A stretch of 37,593 nucleotides of DNA from a virus: positions 1 to 37,593 of the IMG/VR virus record IMGVR_UViG_3300037246_000673; one strand, given 5' to 3'. Of this stretch, positions 16,115 to 25,397 are shown piece by piece. Position 1 is the first letter of the stretch. Each line of letters starts with the position of its first letter. Under the pieces are notes generated by a model. The model had not been told where the DNA came from and ran no database searches. It worked only from the letters and a program-made list of their open reading frames with translations. The translations under genes were made by a program, and so were the position numbers.

Positions 16115-18631
16115 CTATAGGTGTTTCCCTGGATAAGTCCAATCTGACTGTGTGGTCCCATTCGCCCCATCAGGGCTCACGATGTCATTGATGGAGGTGT
16201 TCTCAGACCATGAGTTTCCGTCCGGACCACCCCCCGGACCGATGGCGAACCGGGTAACAGGGTCGTAAGTATCATCAGGATAGTTGCTCTGGTACAACGC
16301 ATTGTGCCGCCTCCACACCCATGTAGCACGAGGGTACATATTTTCGTATATCCTAGGCACTCCACCACCACTATTTAGGATAGCAGGCTCTTGACTACAG
16401 AAGTTAAGGTCTTCTCCATACCTATAATTGCCGATGTCTCTCACTACCTCACTGCCGATAGCGAACTCCTCTTCAACCTGACCGAACATCCAGTAGTGAA
16501 CCATGTTCTCAGCGAACGTACCAGCCCTCCAGTTAACCTCATTGCCATGCCCTCCATTGTACAGAGAGTTGATATAGGAGAGGGTAGTGTTTTCCCAATG
16601 TTCCGGGTATATCTCTTCCCCATTCTCATCTCCGAACTTGTATGTCCAGCTCCAATCATACTTAGGCTCCGGAGGTTGTCCTTCACCGGGGTAAGGGAAC
16701 CCGTTAACAAGAGAGTCTACTCTACCATAGGGACCGGCAGGAGGCACGTCCATTCTATAGTGACTGTTTCCACCTCGCCCAGGAGGAGAGTCACTGTCGA
16801 TGCAGACATTCCAGATCGCTGCTCTGTTGTGGTAAGTATTTTGTCCAGCACCGGTGAGTCCAGAACCATAAGGCTGAGAGTATCTACTAATAAGGGAAGT
16901 GTCGGATCCTATACAATGTAGGTTCTTGTTATCGCTGTTACAGTATATAGCTTTATTGTAAGAGAAATCCGTCAAGGCAAGGCCCCCATAGTTCGGCGGT
17001 CCAGCAAGCTGACGTAAGCAAGCCATACCCCTATTATGGAACCCAGCGGGCTGCCCTGGAATTAGATTATCGTGAGGCATAATGTTCATGTACACCCTGA
17101 GCTTGGGAGTAGGTTCGTCTTCTTCTTCGTCGTATGCAGGGCCTCCTTCAAAGCAGACAACGATGAAGATCCATCCATTGTTCCTGCTGTTTAGGTCGTT
17201 TCTCCAAGGTTGCACTACACTCTGACCAGTAGTGGCGTCACCCCATAAGCCTGTGATGTATGTGCTTGAGGCCATACTCGTGGTCGTTGAATCGGTTACT
17301 CTGACGGTTACGTGATGCTTCTTCTGAGGATTCGGAGGATTAAAAGCACTATGCATGCCTATCTCGATCTTTCCATATGATTTATCATCGCCCCTCATAG
17401 GCTTCCTATGATATAGACGCCATACATGGTTTGTGTTGGCGATGGCGTTACGGTCTTCTTCGTCCAGAGGTGTGTCTGATAGCTGTTCGGAGAAGTTTCT
17501 ATGGTTGATTCTTACCCAACACGCAAAAGACCATTGGTTCCCTATCAGTCCTTGCCCAGGCTGACTGACACTCCAGATATGCCGCGCCGCTGATTGAAGC
17601 CAAACACCGTGGCCGCGGTCGTAGTACCCCACCATGGAAGGCCAGTAGCTATTCTTATTGTCCGTCCCGTCTATCTCTGTGTCTCCACCGTCCCAGGGGT
17701 CACTAGGTATAGCATCGCCGACTCCTGCGAACCCTGACCAGATGGTCAGAGAGAGGTTCACTTCGTCATCTTCTATCGTTCGGTTTAGAGCCTGAAGGAA
17801 GAAGGTTCTGGTAGTATCTTCCCAGGCAGTGGTGACAGGGATAGGGTTGAACATAACCGACTGGGATGTCTCAAAGCTACCGTTACGCCCATCGATAGAA
17901 GTCGCTCGGGTAATAGACCCTCCTCTAGCGTTACCATCTAGGTCTGCCCCTGACTCTGTAGCCGGGTACAAAACTATAGTCTGGTGCAAGGTTGCGGTGC
18001 CAGAGTCGAACACGGCGTTCTCGTTAGGCATGCTCCATAGCCTGAACACTACCTCGTTGTTGCTGCTCCCTGCTATGTACTTGTCTAGAATGACAGACGC
18101 CCAATTATAAACGAAGTACCCCTCTGCTAATTTTATATGGTCTTGAACTAAGGTGCCTACCTCAGTGGGGCCGTTCTTAGCTCCCTCTAATGACATGAAG
18201 GTAGAGGACAGCGTAAAGGTTATAGTCTGTAGGTCGGAGGAGGATCCATTCCTACCAACCGATTTGACCTTAGCCGTGTAGTTTCCGTAGTCCCCTTTGA
18301 AAGTGTATTGGTTAGTGAAGGAGGTCTTAGTGACGCTGACTCCTGTATCATCGTTTACGATCTCTATCTCATACCGTAGATGTATATCAGAGTCAGGAGC
18401 ATCCCAAGTGAGCTTCAGAGATTTAGCAGAGGTCTGGGCAAGCAGTCCTGTCGGAGGGTATAGGACTCTATCTGTCTTGTTCCTAGATGGCTCGAAAGGA
18501 TTAGATGCCTGCCTATTGTTTAAGGCTACATCCATCAAGGCACCTATCCGCATCATCAGAGCTTTCTCGTCGGGCGGAAGACCCTTCAACCTAGCAAACC
18601 TATGAACTATAGTGTTCCTTCGTCTAGCCAT
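16115..18631 (-). CDS. Tail fibre/spike protein with FN3 and LamG-like lectin domains
   Basis: An 838-aa protein. The basic N-terminus (MARRRNTIVHRFARL) is followed by a fibronectin type III domain (about 55-145; YPPTGLLAQ...LKLTWDAP...YTAKVKSVGRNG). A long beta-rich region follows, then at about 327-720 a concanavalin/LamG-like fold: QWSFACWVRINH, NNGWIFIVVCFEG, LRVYMNI, and VHYWMFGQ near its end. Such domains bind glycans. The ATG at 18631 overlaps the upstream stop (TAATG); an ATG 39 bases earlier lies inside that gene. It is the last of three consecutive FN3 proteins and the likeliest host-receptor binder, perhaps as the distal part of the fibre complex. Confidence 0.72.
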   Translation of the reverse strand: MARRRNTIVHRFARLKGLPPDEKALMMRIGALMDVALNNRQASNPFEPSRNKTDRVLYPPTGLLAQTSAKSLKLTWDAPDSDIHLRYEIEIVNDDTGVSVTKTSFTNQYTFKGDYGNYTAKVKSVGRNGSSSDLQTITFTLSSTFMSLEGAKNGPTEVGTLVQDHIKLAEGYFVYNWASVILDKYIAGSSNNEVVFRLWSMPNENAVFDSGTATLHQTIVLYPATESGADLDGNARGGSITRATSIDGRNGSFETSQSVMFNPIPVTTAWEDTTRTFFLQALNRTIEDDEVNLSLTIWSGFAGVGDAIPSDPWDGGDTEIDGTDNKNSYWPSMVGYYDRGHGVWLQSAARHIWSVSQPGQGLIGNQWSFACWVRINHRNFSEQLSDTPLDEEDRNAIANTNHVWRLYHRKPMRGDDKSYGKIEIGMHSAFNPPNPQKKHHVTVRVTDSTTTSMASSTYITGLWGDATTGQSVVQPWRNDLNSRNNGWIFIVVCFEGGPAYDEEEDEPTPKLRVYMNIMPHDNLIPGQPAGFHNRGMACLRQLAGPPNYGGLALTDFSYNKAIYCNSDNKNLHCIGSDTSLISRYSQPYGSGLTGAGQNTYHNRAAIWNVCIDSDSPPGRGGNSHYRMDVPPAGPYGRVDSLVNGFPYPGEGQPPEPKYDWSWTYKFGDENGEEIYPEHWENTTLSYINSLYNGGHGNEVNWRAGTFAENMVHYWMFGQVEEEFAIGSEVVRDIGNYRYGEDLNFCSQEPAILNSGGGVPRIYENMYPRATWVWRRHNALYQSNYPDDTYDPVTRFAIGPGGGPDGNSWSENTSINDIVSPDGANGTTQSDWTYPGKHL

Positions 18632-19512
18632 TACTCTACCCCTATCTCTAATACGTTTAGGTGGCACCACTCTATCAATGTAGAGTCCTGTGTCCTCGGG
18701 TCTCCGTTCTCTTTGGTAGTCAGATCCCAGGCAAGCAGCCTAATCACTAGTCTACTACCTGAAGGAGGATGATTCACTGGGAACGGCCCTATGTTCTGAG
18801 AGTTGTAGTGCTCTCCTAGTGTGATCCTTGCGTACTCCGTGCTGTCGGTAGTAGCTCCATTAGGATCAACCGTGTCTATCCACACAGCAGCTATGATCTT
18901 ACCATCTCCGAACATGGCTACAGCTGGGTCAGCATATGCTGTTAGGAAACCCCACACCATGCTGGTGCCATTTGTATTAGCCGGGGTGAAGTCTAGTGTT
19001 GTGCCGGTGCCTCCTAGTAGTGTGTACTGTATTGCCCCTTCTAATTTAGTGTAGAATCCTTCTGCTGTATGCGCCCTAATCTCAAACTGTTCTCCGGTTA
19101 TGGTTACTACGTCTGAATAGGGTGTCGCTGTACCATCTCGTCTAACCCCTCGTACTCTAACGTATTTTGAAGACGATAATCCCTCGATAATGATATCAGT
19201 TCCGAACGTCGTAACCGTAGTGAAGGTTGAAAAGTTACTGAACGTTGAGATGTTAGCCTCGTAGAAGTTTACCCTCTGGTCAGGCAGAGGTACCCAAGAG
19301 ATCTGTGCCCCCTTGATTCCCTCAGCCACAGTGAGCTGTGGGATAGGTAGCAGCTGATCTGGTTTCCTCTTTAGCAGCCGAAGCGATTCATCTAGGCTCG
19401 TCATCTCTTTGGAGTTCTGAAGCTCCGCGAAGGCCCTCTCTAGCTCCAACCTTTGCGAGCTTCTAAGGTTCGTAAAGAACTTAGCGAACGATCGTAGGAA
19501 TTCACCAGCCAT
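18631..19512 (-). CDS. FN3-containing tail fibre/tail accessory protein
   Basis: A 293-aa protein: residues 1-50 are helical, possibly coiled coil (RSSQRLELERAFAELQ). Residues about 57-140 form an FN3-like domain (PQLTVAEGIKGAQISWVPLP ... KYVRVRGVRRDGT). Residues 145-293 form a beta-rich module resembling the middle region of the 838-aa protein downstream (HTAEGFYTKLEGAIQY beside its HIKLAEGYFVYNWASV; both discuss-like beta strands around RITLGEHY and FRLWSMP). The start abuts the end of the 344-aa gene and the stop overlaps the next ATG. Probably a structural fibre or fibre-attachment subunit. Confidence 0.65.
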   Translation of the reverse strand: MAGEFLRSFAKFFTNLRSSQRLELERAFAELQNSKEMTSLDESLRLLKRKPDQLLPIPQLTVAEGIKGAQISWVPLPDQRVNFYEANISTFSNFSTFTTVTTFGTDIIIEGLSSSKYVRVRGVRRDGTATPYSDVVTITGEQFEIRAHTAEGFYTKLEGAIQYTLLGGTGTTLDFTPANTNGTSMVWGFLTAYADPAVAMFGDGKIIAAVWIDTVDPNGATTDSTEYARITLGEHYNSQNIGPFPVNHPPSGSRLVIRLLAWDLTTKENGDPRTQDSTLIEWCHLNVLEIGVE

Positions 19513-20546
19513 TATTCGTCACTCACAAGAGATTCAAAGATGTTAAAGTTCTTCAGTGATACGTTTGCATCCTGACCATAGGAGAAGCTAGTTCCCGAAA
19601 CCACAACAAAGTCGTTTGCGAACTTGTCGTGGTCCGGTATCATCCTAGCCTGTAGCTGGAAGGTGTAATCCCCCAGCTCTAGGTTCGAGAACTTTTGAAC
19701 GAACGTCCCTCTCCTCGGGTTCGTCCACGTCCCTGGTATATCCAACGGTGTATCGTACCCATCTGTAGTGACCTTGAAGGAGTAGAAGCCAGAGTAGGAG
19801 TACTCGTTACTAGAGCTGTAAGCGGTGGCGGTGAACACCTGTCCTTTCTGAACGAACTCAGATTCACCTGGGGTCAGTTCCATCCACTTGAACTCAACAT
19901 CACTCCACTGAATGTTTCCTTCAGTAGGGTCGCCCCAGTCGCGCAGTACTTGTACGTCATAGTCTACGGAGTAGTATGCCTTACCTCCGATCGCTGTATA
20001 GTCTCGCTCCCAGCACGGTGTCCATGGGTTGCCATTGGCGGTGCTGATCCTTCGTATCCTCTCTGTCCCATCGTACAACCCATATGATTGAGCGAAAGGA
20101 GTAACTACCTCTGTGTTCTCTGACCAAGGCCCTACCTCTCCGTTCTTGGTGACAACCCTGATCCTCAGGTAGTACGTGGTTCCCTCGTTCAGCTGGGGCC
20201 AGATGTAGAAAACCTCAGGGGTCTGGAACTGGTCGAAGTTGTAGAACCCTGGGGTAGCGCTTAGCTGCAGCTCGTAGAACAGGAGGTTCTTCAATCCTCT
20301 AGGAGGCTCAAAGAACACCCTCACCTCTTGGTAGGACGCCTCCACTGTGATGTCCTGAGGTACGATCTTAGGCACAAACTCAGAGAACGTCCGCTTAGGA
20401 GACTGCTCCACCTGAGCAGCCAGGGAGATACCCACGGCTTGCTCAAGGTGACCCAGGAACAATTTCAATTGAGAGACCCGTCCAGCAGGCCATTTCCGCA
20501 GCCGAACCTCAGCATTCAGCGAGTGTGCTTTCCCTACGTACGCCAT
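19512..20546 (-). CDS. FN3-containing tail fibre/tail accessory protein
   Basis: A 344-aa protein with a short helical N-terminus (about 1-55). An FN3 domain spans about 60-150: VPQDITVEASYQEVRVFFEP and TTYYLRIRVVTKNGEVGPWSE, the classic Y-x-x-R-V strand and GPWS end. A 190-residue beta-rich C-terminal part follows. It immediately follows the nozzle gene (TAATG overlap), so it may dock the fibres to the tail. It shares layout with the next two genes (helix, FN3, beta module), suggesting duplication and divergence. Confidence 0.66.
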   Translation of the reverse strand: MAYVGKAHSLNAEVRLRKWPAGRVSQLKLFLGHLEQAVGISLAAQVEQSPKRTFSEFVPKIVPQDITVEASYQEVRVFFEPPRGLKNLLFYELQLSATPGFYNFDQFQTPEVFYIWPQLNEGTTYYLRIRVVTKNGEVGPWSENTEVVTPFAQSYGLYDGTERIRRISTANGNPWTPCWERDYTAIGGKAYYSVDYDVQVLRDWGDPTEGNIQWSDVEFKWMELTPGESEFVQKGQVFTATAYSSSNEYSYSGFYSFKVTTDGYDTPLDIPGTWTNPRRGTFVQKFSNLELGDYTFQLQARMIPDHDKFANDFVVVSGTSFSYGQDANVSLKNFNIFESLVSDE

Positions 20547-23071
20547 TACGCGATCGTATCGTCTACGTCGATCTCTACAGCCAGGGCAGGCTGGACATGG
20601 TAGAAGAACCTCGACGCCAACAGCTTCGTATACACGTCCTTCTCAGCGTTCTGCCAAGTAAGACGTACATACTCTCCCGGTGTGGTGTCTCCCGAGGGGA
20701 TACGCTGTCGTATGAGTGAGTTGTTTAGTCCGAACTGCATAGACAAAGTAGCACTGTCGAGGGCTAGGGTCTGTGAGATACCCCGTGCTGTCTCCACGGT
20801 GGTTGTCCAGATACAAGCGTCGTCGTTCCCTATCCTCATCTCTACGGTATGGGGTGCGATCCTGCCTGTGGCTAGCTCTATTTCGCCACCGAGGAAACCG
20901 ACCCTCAGGTAGTGGGTCCGGATCTTAGTGTCGATAGCGTATGTGACGCCCGCAGCATCCACCCAATTCTTAGATGAATCATTGAACAGCCGATAGATCA
21001 TTCCGTCGGCCCCTCCTGCCAGGATCTGGAAGTCTCCATTCGAGTCCTCTATCTCCGTAGCGTCTAGGAAGTTCAGGTTGGCTGCTGTCGGGGTTACCAC
21101 CTCAGACCAGTACCCCTGACCTACTTCATCAATGGGGTATTGATAGCAGAAGATAGAGTCATACTCACCCGCAGCGTTAGGGTTGAACTGGAGGATCATA
21201 TTCTTAGATCTACTATGGACGGTATGGATTAGCTCAATGTTGACCTTATCGATATTTTCATCGTACTTGTCACGGATAGGCTCACTGATCTTATGGGTCT
21301 CGCTGAGGTCGAAGAGCCGCATTCCATCACGGTCAACTGAGAAGCCGATAAGACGTGCTGTTCCAGCAGCCCTACGACCTACACAGCCCATGCCCTGTAC
21401 GATCTTATCAAAGGAGAAGTCAGGGTTATCACCGATCACCTGCCACTTACCTGTCTCGGTCTCAACCACCAGCCCTGCGTAGGTCTCATACATAGCCGTG
21501 ATCTTCGCATCCATATCTAGAGCGTTGATAAGCGGGAAGCTCTCGGGCTCATCGTCCTCAGAGTAGTACAGGGTGTACGGGTTCTGGGGGTCACCTGCCA
21601 TGAACAACGTCTTCTTCCACTTCTTCACGATGCCACACTTGGGAGGCACGGAGTTGTCGTCGGAGTAATCCCCGGCCTGCGGGGCTGTCTCGTTGCTGAG
21701 GCTACCATCCGCAGTGGTATCCGTGTATGTGGTGGTAGTGTTGTCAAGGATCTCGTCAAGGTACAGCCAGACAGAACCATTGCCTACCGTTCGGTAGATC
21801 CGCCGAGCAGTGACTTGCAGATCTGGAGACACCGGGATCCTAGTGAGGTCAATTTGTCCATGATGATCAGCAGTAACGTTAACGCTTTTAGGCCCAGCAT
21901 TACTGCGCTGCCCATACTTACTAACATAAGTAACCTTGTAGCTATATACGCCCGTGAGGCCTCCTTCTCCGGTTGGATTGGCAACCACCGCTCCTTCATC
22001 CCTCTTTTGGTACCTGTCGATCCGGAGGTTGTTGACGGTCGTCTGCGCGGTCTGGAGGTAGAACTCAAACCGTGTGCTCTTGACAGACTGGTCTTCGGGG
22101 TAGAAGTGCCCGAAGTGTGTCCCTGCTGGTGCGCTGTATTGTGTTCCACCGGGAGCCCCCGCTGTAAAGTCTAGGTTAATCTTATTCCATCCTTCTCTCA
22201 AGCTACCGTTAGAGAAGTCGAACTGCCAGTTGTTGGTAGTGGTCACCACATCAGGGCTCACATAGACAGATAGCACAGGGCCATCTGTCTGGAACCCATG
22301 GTTCGTTGGGGTACTAAGAGAGGCCGTGAGGGTACCACGAGGGATATACGTGAAGAAGGATACCCTGTTGGCTATGGCCTTTGAGTTGTCTCTCTCATCT
22401 CCTTGGACGAAGAACTCACCGTGGGCCTTTTCAATGTTGAATACATCGGAGGCGTAGAAGACGGCGTTCAGCTTGACAGCTGCCCCGTCCCAGGTCACAT
22501 CTCCTGGCGTAGCGTTGGTCTGGTCCGAGGTCACACACCAAGCAGGGATCCAAGAGGAGGCATCATCGAACTCATCAACGACTGTCTCTTCAGAGCCGGG
22601 AGCTGTCACTCCCCATTGAGTTATCACTGCACCGTCATACTTGACGAGCTGGTCTCCTTCCCCTACGCGGTCGGGGTTGTAGTTGGTGATGAACATGAAG
22701 CGGTCCATCATATCAGATGTGTGGTATAGGTCTGCGGTTCGGCCTGTTAGGAGAGTGGTGATAGTACCACCATCTACTCTGCCAAGAGTAGTACCGGCTG
22801 CTACCAGTGTCTGTCTTAGGATGGTACCATCGAGGTCAGCTGACTTGTAGAACTCTATCCAAGAGATATTCTTAGCTACTCCACTCTCTGTGTAGGGTTC
22901 ACTAAGCACACGAGAGCTACCTCGTATCTTGGAGATAGCACCGTACTCCTCAAAGAAGTCTACGTTCTGGGCGATTGAAAGCTGCTCAGCCTGTAGCACC
23001 TCAGGGGTACTCTTCGTGTATAGACCTTGAAATCCTTTGATGTCAAGATACGGTATTCGTTCTCGTCCCAT
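20546..23071 (-). CDS. Tail tubular protein B-like nozzle protein
   Basis: An 841-aa protein with a start typical of podovirus nozzle proteins: IPYLDIKGFQGLYTKSTPE, then QLSIAQNVDFFEEYGAISKI. Beta-propeller-like stretches follow (LYYSEDDEPESFP, VETETGKWQVIGD, QGMGCVGRRAAGTARLIGF, SVDRDGMRLFDLS). An FN3-like insertion (GVYSYKVTYVSKYGQRS) lies near the middle. T7 gp12, about 794 aa, is the model: six copies form the tail tip that DNA passes through. It directly follows the adaptor gene (TGATG overlap), the conserved podovirus order. Identification rests on motifs, length and order. Confidence 0.8.
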   Translation of the reverse strand: MGRERIPYLDIKGFQGLYTKSTPEVLQAEQLSIAQNVDFFEEYGAISKIRGSSRVLSEPYTESGVAKNISWIEFYKSADLDGTILRQTLVAAGTTLGRVDGGTITTLLTGRTADLYHTSDMMDRFMFITNYNPDRVGEGDQLVKYDGAVITQWGVTAPGSEETVVDEFDDASSWIPAWCVTSDQTNATPGDVTWDGAAVKLNAVFYASDVFNIEKAHGEFFVQGDERDNSKAIANRVSFFTYIPRGTLTASLSTPTNHGFQTDGPVLSVYVSPDVVTTTNNWQFDFSNGSLREGWNKINLDFTAGAPGGTQYSAPAGTHFGHFYPEDQSVKSTRFEFYLQTAQTTVNNLRIDRYQKRDEGAVVANPTGEGGLTGVYSYKVTYVSKYGQRSNAGPKSVNVTADHHGQIDLTRIPVSPDLQVTARRIYRTVGNGSVWLYLDEILDNTTTTYTDTTADGSLSNETAPQAGDYSDDNSVPPKCGIVKKWKKTLFMAGDPQNPYTLYYSEDDEPESFPLINALDMDAKITAMYETYAGLVVETETGKWQVIGDNPDFSFDKIVQGMGCVGRRAAGTARLIGFSVDRDGMRLFDLSETHKISEPIRDKYDENIDKVNIELIHTVHSRSKNMILQFNPNAAGEYDSIFCYQYPIDEVGQGYWSEVVTPTAANLNFLDATEIEDSNGDFQILAGGADGMIYRLFNDSSKNWVDAAGVTYAIDTKIRTHYLRVGFLGGEIELATGRIAPHTVEMRIGNDDACIWTTTVETARGISQTLALDSATLSMQFGLNNSLIRQRIPSGDTTPGEYVRLTWQNAEKDVYTKLLASRFFYHVQPALAVEIDVDDTIA

Positions 23072-23763
23072 CAGCTATCCCGGTAGTGAGTGCGAAACGG
23101 AGTTACCTTATTAGAGGAAACCATTCGGTTATCAATGAATCGTTCCCAGGTCATCTCCCACTCGGCACGTAGTCTCAGCACGCTTCTCAGCCTGCCTTCT
23201 TCCTGCGTCTGCTCCTGATCAAACAGGGTCACCGCTGTATCAAGCACTAGGATCTCATCCAGCATCGTGGGGAAGTCCGAGTGCAGCTCGTCGTCATCCG
23301 CTGTCAGCTCCGTGGGGGTGATAGCGTACTCCATACGGATCTGTCCAGGCGTGCCCACAATAGGGGCAGGCTCAAGGACGAAGCCACTACCAATAGATCT
23401 GTATGTTGGGTTGTAGGAGTCTCCTGCTCCTTCGGGTGCAGGCTTAGCGCCGTAGTGACGCTCTTGCCTCTGGACAGGTACGGTGCGCCCATCAGTACGA
23501 ACCAGCTCCATCTTGAAGAGCCGTTCAAAGCTGGTAGGCCAAGCGTATCTCTCTTGGTTAGAAACTGAGTCTCGGGTAGCCACCACGGTGAAGTACCCTT
23601 CGAAGGCCATGATCAGCTCAGCTGCTCGCCTCCGATAACATGAGTTGAACACCTGCTTGATGAGATCGTCACTCCAAAAACTCTTCTCAGCGGTCTCTTC
23701 TCCGACGTATCTACGCACCCTGACAATGAAGTTAGCCAGTGTGCCAGTCAATTGGGCAGCCAT
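23071..23763 (-). CDS. Tail tubular protein A-like adaptor (head-to-tail connector)
   Basis: A 230-aa protein with FIVRVRRYVGEETAEKSFWSDDLIKQVFNSCYRRRAAELI at the N-terminus (quoted in part: RRYVGEETAEKSFWSDDLI), a helical docking region common to gp11/gp4-type adaptors, and a short beta-rich middle. Members form a twelve-subunit ring between portal and nozzle. Length (T7 gp11 is 196 aa) and its position directly before the nozzle gene agree. The ATG has AAAGGAG upstream. The overlap TGATG with the nozzle gene suggests coupled translation. Confidence 0.76.
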   Translation of the reverse strand: MAAQLTGTLANFIVRVRRYVGEETAEKSFWSDDLIKQVFNSCYRRRAAELIMAFEGYFTVVATRDSVSNQERYAWPTSFERLFKMELVRTDGRTVPVQRQERHYGAKPAPEGAGDSYNPTYRSIGSGFVLEPAPIVGTPGQIRMEYAITPTELTADDDELHSDFPTMLDEILVLDTAVTLFDQEQTQEEGRLRSVLRLRAEWEMTWERFIDNRMVSSNKVTPFRTHYRDS

Positions 23764-23782
23764 GTATGTCTCCTTTTAGGAG

Positions 23783-24460
23783 CTAAAGATCTTCAATACT
23801 CTTCAACCCCACGTCCGTATCATCAAGGGGCCTAGAAGTACGAGATTTGTTCTTCTGGCCACTGTAGCTCACGATCGTCTCCATCACGGGATTCGTGGGC
23901 GCTGTGATACCTCGGCTCATGTTGTCCCTGGCGTTCCTTAGAAGCCAAGCATTCTCTTCTTGTACGGCTTCGAACCCTTCTTGATGCGCGTCTTGCATCT
24001 TTATCTGGGCCTCTTCCTGTTCGTCCCGCGTGAGCCTATTCCAGGCGATGTCTCCATACTTATCACGGAACTCTCTCTGAATATGTAGTCGGTTGACCAG
24101 CAGACCAAGGTACTGATCATGCCTAGAGTCTACCCGAACCACATGTGCCCATCCGTGGGGCTCACAGAGCCTCCACACATGCCACGCGCATTCGGGGATG
24201 GGGGATCCATCACCTCTTGTGGTGACGAACCCCCATACCTCTTCGCCGTGTTCTCGGTGAATGGTGAAACGTGGATCCTCTAGCTCACCCTCGTACTGGT
24301 TCATCATGTCGTCCCATATCAAAGCGAAAGGGTGATAAACCAAGTACAGTTTCTCATCAATACTCTTCAGATCATCCATGAACCAAGAAGGAAGATCCTT
24401 CCCAGGAATGCATTCTCTGTATTTCGAGTTACTAGGTCGTAGCGTAGTAGGTAGTTTCAT
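23783..24460 (-). CDS. Hypothetical virion-module protein
   Basis: A 225-aa soluble protein I do not recognise. It is Trp- and His-rich in the first half (WFMDDL, FALIWDDMMNQYEGE, WGFVTTRGDG, CAWHVWRLCEPHGWAHVVRV), then helical with a Gln/Glu-rich segment (RDEQEEAQIKMQDAHQEGFEAV) and a polar tail. The ribosome site GGGGGAG precedes the ATG. It lies between head-surface candidates and the adaptor, where head-completion or connector accessory proteins are often encoded. Two cysteines and several histidines occur without a clear metal motif. Confidence 0.6.
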   Translation of the reverse strand: MKLPTTLRPSNSKYRECIPGKDLPSWFMDDLKSIDEKLYLVYHPFALIWDDMMNQYEGELEDPRFTIHREHGEEVWGFVTTRGDGSPIPECAWHVWRLCEPHGWAHVVRVDSRHDQYLGLLVNRLHIQREFRDKYGDIAWNRLTRDEQEEAQIKMQDAHQEGFEAVQEENAWLLRNARDNMSRGITAPTNPVMETIVSYSGQKNKSRTSRPLDDTDVGLKSIEDL

Positions 24461-24488
24461 CTTCTCCCCCGAGATTATGTAGTGTTTC

Positions 24489-24863
24489 TTAGTATCCGTA
24501 GACCGTGATTACCAGCCCAAGACCATTGAGATCAAGCGCGTCACGCAGAGTGATCGTCTTGAAGTTGGAATCCGATTCCAGCGAGTTCACTTCAACAGCA
24601 GCAATCAATGCCGTAGCACCCGACGGGTGATCCGACGCAACCACAACCGTAGCAAACAGCGGATGAGCCAACTGGCTTTTGATCGTGTCATCGGCCGCGA
24701 AGTCATTCGCTGCGGCCTGTTGAAACAACAGGGTCTCAGTCTTGTACGGACCGTGTGTCGATACGAAACGTACAAACGCCTCGGCCACTACCCCGACCGT
24801 ACCCACGGAGCTAGGCGCGCTGGCCTCATCCCGTAGTTCTACTAGTGTTCGTTCAGCCATCAT
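24489..24863 (-). CDS. Putative head decoration-type protein
   Basis: A 124-aa, mostly small-residue, beta-prone protein ending LGLVITVYGY. This resembles the C-terminal strand of the three 130-residue paralogues upstream (e.g. VVVLAYGD), so it may be a distant member of the same set. It has two in-frame starts (ATGATG at 24863 and 24860) after AAAAGGAG; the first overlaps the preceding zinc-ribbon gene's stop. No catalytic motif. Position in the head gene run suggests a capsid surface or fibre role. Confidence 0.6.
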   Translation of the reverse strand: MMAERTLVELRDEASAPSSVGTVGVVAEAFVRFVSTHGPYKTETLLFQQAAANDFAADDTIKSQLAHPLFATVVVASDHPSGATALIAAVEVNSLESDSNFKTITLRDALDLNGLGLVITVYGY

Positions 24864-24985
24864 TTACTCCTTTTCTTATACTCATCCTGGCGCTTCTTGC
24901 GGCAAGGGGCACAGTACTTCGGTGCCTTTCCCTGAGGGCGAACCCTCTTGATAGGGATACCGCAGTCAGCGCAGCGGAGAGTCAT
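24860..24985 (-). CDS. 41-aa zinc-ribbon protein
   Basis: A 41-codon frame with CxxC at 5-8 and CxxC at 25-28, separated by 16 residues, and a Lys/Arg-rich end (CRKKRQDEYKKRSK). It fills exactly the gap between two head-region genes and its TGA overlaps the downstream ATG (ATGA). Four properly spaced cysteines in such a short frame are unlikely by chance. A GGAG lies 13 bases before the ATG, which is far, so coupling to the upstream gene is likely. It could bind nucleic acid; unknown role. Confidence 0.62.
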   Translation of the reverse strand: MTLRCADCGIPIKRVRPQGKAPKYCAPCRKKRQDEYKKRSK

Positions 24986-24989
24986 TTAG

Positions 24990-25382
24990 TTAGACCAGCT
25001 CCGGATTCGAAGAGTCACCATACGCCAGAACCACGACAGAAAACGTTTCACTGTCATTTGCTTCTACCTGTGTGGTCGCATCATCAACGAGTAGCAATTT
25101 TCCTTCGTTTCCTGACTCAGCAATATACACCCCAAGGTTCGGGATCGTGCCAGTCGGGACCAAGTCGTTAGAATGATACACGTTGCAACCAACAACGAGA
25201 GTATCGATCTTTGAAAGACCAAGCTCCAGTGCTGTCAGCACGATACCACCTGTGTTGTAGGTACCCGTAATCTCAGCGACTACTTCAACTTTGCTGTTTG
25301 AGGCAATACCCGTGAGGGAGTGACCGCCACCAGCAAATCGACTTTTGATAAGTGTTTTAACGTCAAAATCACCATCAGCCAT
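24990..25382 (-). CDS. Tandem paralogue 3 of 130-residue head-surface-type protein
   Basis: A 130-aa protein starting MADGDFDVKTL, with EITGTYNTGGI in the middle and FSVVVLAYGDSSNPELV at the end. It aligns over its full length, without length change, to the two genes directly upstream. Rich in Val, Ala, Thr, Ser and Gly and beta-prone, with no signal or catalytic motif. It lies downstream of the capsid gene in a region where decoration proteins are expected. AAAGGAG precedes the ATG; the spacing to its upstream neighbour is 15 bases. Function inferred from position. Confidence 0.68.
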   Translation of the reverse strand: MADGDFDVKTLIKSRFAGGGHSLTGIASNSKVEVVAEITGTYNTGGIVLTALELGLSKIDTLVVGCNVYHSNDLVPTGTIPNLGVYIAESGNEGKLLLVDDATTQVEANDSETFSVVVLAYGDSSNPELV

Positions 25383-25397
25383 TTTGTGTCTCCTTTA

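Noticed and set aside
18098-18125. TATAAT-like sequence on the minus strand inside the fibre gene
   Set aside because: No acceptable -35 element at 16-18 bases and it lies within coding sequence.
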